Of a stretch of DNA of 40,448 bases, positions 37,926 to 40,448 are shown piece after piece. Position numbers and translations under genes: made by a program. The notes beneath the pieces are model-generated. The model was not told the DNA's origin, made no database searches, and was given only the letters and a program-made list of their open reading frames with translations. Origin of the DNA: Patescibacteria group bacterium (GTDB taxonomy: Bacteria > Patescibacteriota > Patescibacteriia > UM-FILTER-42-10); assembly GCA_018825385.1 (NCBI GenBank), contig JAHJEX010000026.1, positions 1-40,448 of the forward strand. Direction: 5' to 3'. The number at the start of each line of letters is the position of its first letter. The first letter of the stretch is position 1.

Positions 37926-38228
37926 ATGGAAAAGAGAAAATTAAAATATGAAATGCTGGAAAATATCGATGCGGAAGAACATGATCCTTTTATGGACCGA
38001 CATTTTAGTAATAACCTTAAACAGCTAAAAAAACTGGACGAGTGGCTGAAAAAACATAAAATGGCTGGAACATGGACTTTAGATGAAAAACTTTCATTTT
38101 TAAGAAATGTAGAAGCAAATATCAGAACCGGAGCCTCTTTTAGAAGAACGCAGCTTTCCTGGCTTGCTTTATTAATTGCATTATTAGCCGCTTTATCCGG
38201 ATTTTTCATTGGCACCCTTATCAAATAG
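37926..38228 (+). CDS. Small protein with C-terminal membrane anchor, hypothetical
   Basis: A 100-residue protein. The N-terminal 75 residues are helical and charged (KRKLKYEMLENIDAEEHDP, QLKKLDEWLKKHKMAG). The C-terminus is one transmembrane helix (about 79-98, LALLIALLAALSGFFIGTLI). It is a likely tail-anchored cytoplasmic protein. It is co-directional with tsaD, with a terminator right after. No known family. Confidence 0.7.
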   Translation: MEKRKLKYEMLENIDAEEHDPFMDRHFSNNLKQLKKLDEWLKKHKMAGTWTLDEKLSFLRNVEANIRTGASFRRTQLSWLALLIALLAALSGFFIGTLIK

Positions 38229-38244
38229 AATCAATATAGATAAA

Positions 38245-38266
38245 AACGCTACATAGTGTTTTTTTA
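38245..38266 (+). terminator. Terminator of the tsaD unit
   Basis: AACGCT (38245-38250) pairs with AGTGTT (38255-38260, one G-U), followed by seven T. Confidence 0.75.
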
Positions 38267-38288
38267 TTTTGAAAAAATTATGGGAAAT

Positions 38289-38326
38289 AAAAAAAGGTGG
38301 AGGCATCATCATGTAATGCGTCCACC
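38289..38326 (-). terminator. Terminator of the crotonase gene
   Basis: On the minus strand, GGTGGA pairs with TCCACC, with an inner GCAT/ATGC helix, followed by seven T. Confidence 0.9.
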
Positions 38327-38351
38327 ATCTTGCAAGGTGCGTCGGCGTAGA

Positions 38352-39188
38352 CTACCGCTGTCCCGCCAAAAAGGCGGAAACATTCCGGACCCAGGCATCG
38401 CCCATCATCAGGTTGGTCATCCAGCTGATGGTGTCGTTGGTGCAGTCCCTGCTCCAGTCGAATTCTGCCGCCGCCAGGTTGCAGGTCACGGCATACGGAT
38501 CCAGACTGGCCAAATGCTGAGCCAGTTCGTTCGTCGCCTCGAGGATATTGTCCTCGTGGTAGAGGCGGTTGACCAGACCGCGGGCCATAGCGGTCGCGGC
38601 GTCGATGTCGCCCGACTTCTGATCGCCGGCAGCGAGGAGCATCTCCTTGATCCACATCGGCGAACACAGGATCTTGCGCAGGGTCTCGGGGCCGCACCAG
38701 CCGCCCATACCGCCCAGCAGGATCTCCCGCATGCCGAACTTCGAGCGGGGAGTGGCAAGTACCAGATCGGACAGACCGAACATGAACTCCATCCCGCCGG
38801 CGAGGCAGGGACCGTCCACCATGCCCAGCACGAGTACATGGCCAGGATCCTTGGGATTGAAGGTACTTCCGCGCCGGCAAAAACGCCGGATGTTGTGGAT
38901 CGCGCAGGCGCCTTCCAGCAAATGTGCATTGCCGTTTTCGACGGGCTGAGGGTTCTCGGGATCGCTGATGTCCACCAGATCCTTCAGATCAGCACCGGCT
39001 AAGGGAGCCAGGTATTTCCCCTCCACTTCCACGCCGCGGAAGATGACCACGCGGGTCGCGGGATCTGCACAGACGGCCTCAAAGTCAGCCACCAGTTCTG
39101 CGATGATCGCGGACGACAAAGCATTGAATGCCCTGGTGTTGTTGACTATGATCAGCCATATCCCCGGTTCCAGGATTACTCTTGCCAT
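38352..39188 (-). CDS. Enoyl-CoA hydratase/isomerase (crotonase) family protein
   Basis: A 278-residue crotonase-fold protein. Landmarks: LIIVNNTRAFNALSSAIIAEL in the N-terminal substrate loop region, VVIFRGVEVEGKYLAPLAGADLKDL for the oxyanion-hole segment, LGMVDGPCLAGGMEFMFGLSDLVLAT, and SKFGMREILLGGMGGWCGPETL, where the Glu is the usual catalytic position. It could hydrate, isomerise or decarboxylate an acyl-CoA; the substrate is unknown. By composition it is the most GC-rich gene in the window. The strong promoter, leader hairpin, AGAGGAGCCAGCA ribosome binding site and terminator make it a self-contained unit. Confidence 0.88.
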   Translation of the reverse strand: MARVILEPGIWLIIVNNTRAFNALSSAIIAELVADFEAVCADPATRVVIFRGVEVEGKYLAPLAGADLKDLVDISDPENPQPVENGNAHLLEGACAIHNIRRFCRRGSTFNPKDPGHVLVLGMVDGPCLAGGMEFMFGLSDLVLATPRSKFGMREILLGGMGGWCGPETLRKILCSPMWIKEMLLAAGDQKSGDIDAATAMARGLVNRLYHEDNILEATNELAQHLASLDPYAVTCNLAAAEFDWSRDCTNDTISWMTNLMMGDAWVRNVSAFLAGQR

Positions 39189-39221
39189 TGCTGGCTCCTC
39201 TCGATACAGGTAAGTGTCTCA

Positions 39222-39248
39222 GCTTGGAGAAAACTAGACTCTCCAAGC
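39222..39248 (-). promoter_or_regulatory. Leader hairpin of the crotonase gene
   Basis: GCTTGGAGA (39222-39230) and TCTCCAAGC (39240-39248) form a perfect 9-bp hairpin about 20 nt into the expected transcript. There is no T tract on the transcript side, so it is more likely a stabiliser or regulatory hairpin than a terminator. Confidence 0.5.
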
Positions 39249-39276
39249 AACTAATTAAGGCAAGGCAAGACAGCTC

Positions 39277-39305
39277 AAATTAGCATGGGTGCAAGATTAT
39301 GTCAA
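39277..39305 (-). promoter_or_regulatory. Promoter of the crotonase gene
   Basis: On the minus strand, TTGACA (39305-39300), 17-bp spacer, TAATTT (39282-39277) preceded by TGC (extended -10). Confidence 0.75.
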
Positions 39306-39346
39306 TACGGATGACGAGACTGCCATTTTGGGTTAAAATATACTAT

Positions 39347-40448
39347 ATGAAGGAACTACCAAAAGCATACAATCCAAGGCAAGTTGAAGCCAGTATTTAT
39401 AAAGCCTGGGAGGACTCAGGCTATTTTAATCCTGACAACCTTCCAAAAAGCCATAAGAAACCCTTTTCGATTGTTTTACCGCCACCAAACGTTACCGGAA
39501 AACTGCACATCGGTCATGCGGTAATGCTGGCTATCCAGGATATTTTAATCAGATATAAGAGAAAGCAAGGATTTAAGACTTTATGGCTCCCCGGAATGGA
39601 CCATGCTGCAATTGCTACCCAAAATGCCGTAGAAAAAGAACTGAAGAAAAAAGGAAAAACTCGTCATGATTTGGGTAGGAAGAAGTTTTTAGAAGAAGTA
39701 GAAAGGTTTGTCACCGAATCTAAAAGCACTATTACCAAACAGCTCAAAAGCATGGGCTCTTCTTTGGACTGGTCCAGAGAAAGATTTACGCTAGACGAAA
39801 ATCTTTCCAAGACAGTAAAAGAAGTGTTCCAGAAAATGTATGAAGACGGATTGATTTATCGCGGAGACAGGGTGGTCAACTGGTGCCCGCGTTGTCAGTC
39901 CACTCTTTCTGACGACGAGGTTGAATACAAAGAGACAAAAGCGCCATTTTATTATTTTAAATACGGTCCGGTGGTAATCGGCACCGCTCGCCCGGAAACA
40001 AAATTTGCTGATAAGGTGATAATTGTTCACCCCAAGGATAAGCGATATAAGAACATAGTAGGCAAGGAATTTGATGTTGATTGGATCGAAGGGAAAATCA
40101 AAGCTAAGGTAATTGCTGACCATGCAGCGGAAATGGATATGGGAACCGGTGCTATGACTATCACCCCTGCTCATTCGCACTTGGATTTTGAATTAGCAAA
40201 AAAATACAACTTGGAAATAGAACAAATTATTGATAAGGACGGCAAGCTTACGGCATCTGCAGGGCAATTTGAAGGAATGCTTGCCTCAGAGGCCAGAGAA
40301 AAGATAGTGGAAGTAATGAAGAAGAAAGGCTTAGTGGATAAAATAGATGAAGATTATGTTCACAACCTTTCCATCTGTTATCGCTGTGGCACTTCCGTAG
40401 AACCACTTCTTTCCAAACAATGGTTTGTCGATGTAAACAAAAAAATAC
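39347..40448 (+). CDS. valS: Valyl-tRNA synthetase, N-terminal part, cut by window edge
   Basis: The frame from ATG 39347 stays open to the right edge, giving 367 codons. It starts MKELPKAYNPRQVEASIYKAW and has the class I signature FSIVLPPPNVTGKLHIGHA, with HIGH for ATP binding. TLWLPGMDHAAIATQ follows, then the NWCPRCQSTLSDDEVE segment that begins the editing domain, including IGTARPET and GTGAMTITPAH. A zinc-ribbon-like SICYRCGTSVEP occurs near the edge. The enzyme charges tRNA-Val, and the editing domain removes threonine. The KMSKS motif and the rest lie outside the window. Confidence 0.96.
   Translation, partial: MKELPKAYNPRQVEASIYKAWEDSGYFNPDNLPKSHKKPFSIVLPPPNVTGKLHIGHAVMLAIQDILIRYKRKQGFKTLWLPGMDHAAIATQNAVEKELKKKGKTRHDLGRKKFLEEVERFVTESKSTITKQLKSMGSSLDWSRERFTLDENLSKTVKEVFQKMYEDGLIYRGDRVVNWCPRCQSTLSDDEVEYKETKAPFYYFKYGPVVIGTARPETKFADKVIIVHPKDKRYKNIVGKEFDVDWIEGKIKAKVIADHAAEMDMGTGAMTITPAHSHLDFELAKKYNLEIEQIIDKDGKLTASAGQFEGMLASEAREKIVEVMKKKGLVDKIDEDYVHNLSICYRCGTSVEPLLSKQWFVDVNKKI

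Noticed and set aside
38256-39002. 248-residue plus-strand frame opposite the crotonase gene
   Set aside because: It is the antisense of a clear crotonase and starts near that gene's terminator, a common effect of high GC content.
1-40448. Alternative genetic code (TGA as glycine or tryptophan), as in some Patescibacteria
   Set aside because: TGA is used as a stop at several gene ends (for example 13691 and 20373), Trp is encoded by TGG, and conserved genes have no in-frame TGA.

Overview
The window looks like a chromosomal segment of a Patescibacteria (Candidate Phyla Radiation) bacterium, probably Parcubacteria-like. The reasons are short AT-rich genes with weak ribosome binding sites, compact operons, family members typical of that group (PilT, VanW, SpoIID with NBR1-like Ig domains, DUF5320, a small EF-Tu-domain-2-like protein, a lysine-rich DNA-binding tail protein), tRNA genes with encoded CCA, and normal use of TGA as a stop. 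The exact lineage cannot be fixed from the sequence.

Layout. 1-1.4 kb: edge of a helix-turn-helix gene and pilT. 1.4-6.5 kb: tRNA genes (Arg, Lys, Leu, Val, Ala) with many truncated tRNA 5' copies, palindromes and a GIY-YIG nuclease remnant, around rluD, rplS, a GNAT gene and two paralogous zinc-ribbon genes. 6.5-8.7 kb: DUF134, a thioredoxin-CcdA fusion, DUF5320 and a histone-like gene. 8.7-18.4 kb: a cell-surface block with a peptidoglycan amidase, two O-antigen-ligase-like proteins, a glycosyltransferase, a flippase, and a divergent SpoIID protein. 18.4-20.4 kb: accessory genes (NUDIX, phosphotransferase, frameshifted ADP-ribosyltransferase-like) next to queA, with a second, diverged queA 3' end. 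20.4-23.3 kb: ruvB-membrane protein-PH domain-queA operon. 23.4-25.3 kb: a structured RNA gene with its own promoter and terminator, a GNAT gene and an orphan conserved gene. 25.4-29 kb: hsp20-coiled coil-anchored protein-vanW operon. 29-36.8 kb: small zinc-ribbon genes, a methyltransferase, tRNA-Glu, a GT87 glycosyltransferase, and purN/purD beside a decayed duplicate. 36.8 kb to the end: tsaD, a crotonase gene and the start of valS.

Two kinds of gene are mixed. The housekeeping and envelope genes are AT-rich with weak ribosome binding sites. Scattered among them are GC-richer genes, mostly single units with a near-consensus promoter (17-bp spacer in those I could resolve), a strong AGGAGG-type ribosome binding site and a hairpin terminator. 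These are the zinc-ribbon genes, purN-purD, two membrane proteins, a beta-rich protein and a crotonase. I infer that they were acquired horizontally.

The most unusual signal is at the tRNA loci. Truncated 5' copies of tRNA-Arg, Leu, Val, Glu and an Ile-like tRNA are each interrupted by a palindrome at tRNA positions 8-13. At Arg and Glu the stub sits where the ancestral tRNA start should be, just behind a promoter; at Val it sits just behind the preceding tRNA. The intact gene lies about 100-250 bp downstream. At the Arg locus, and probably at Glu, the C-terminal end of a GIY-YIG nuclease reading frame runs into the intact tRNA. This suggests a family of small elements that insert near tRNA 5' ends and regenerate the gene.
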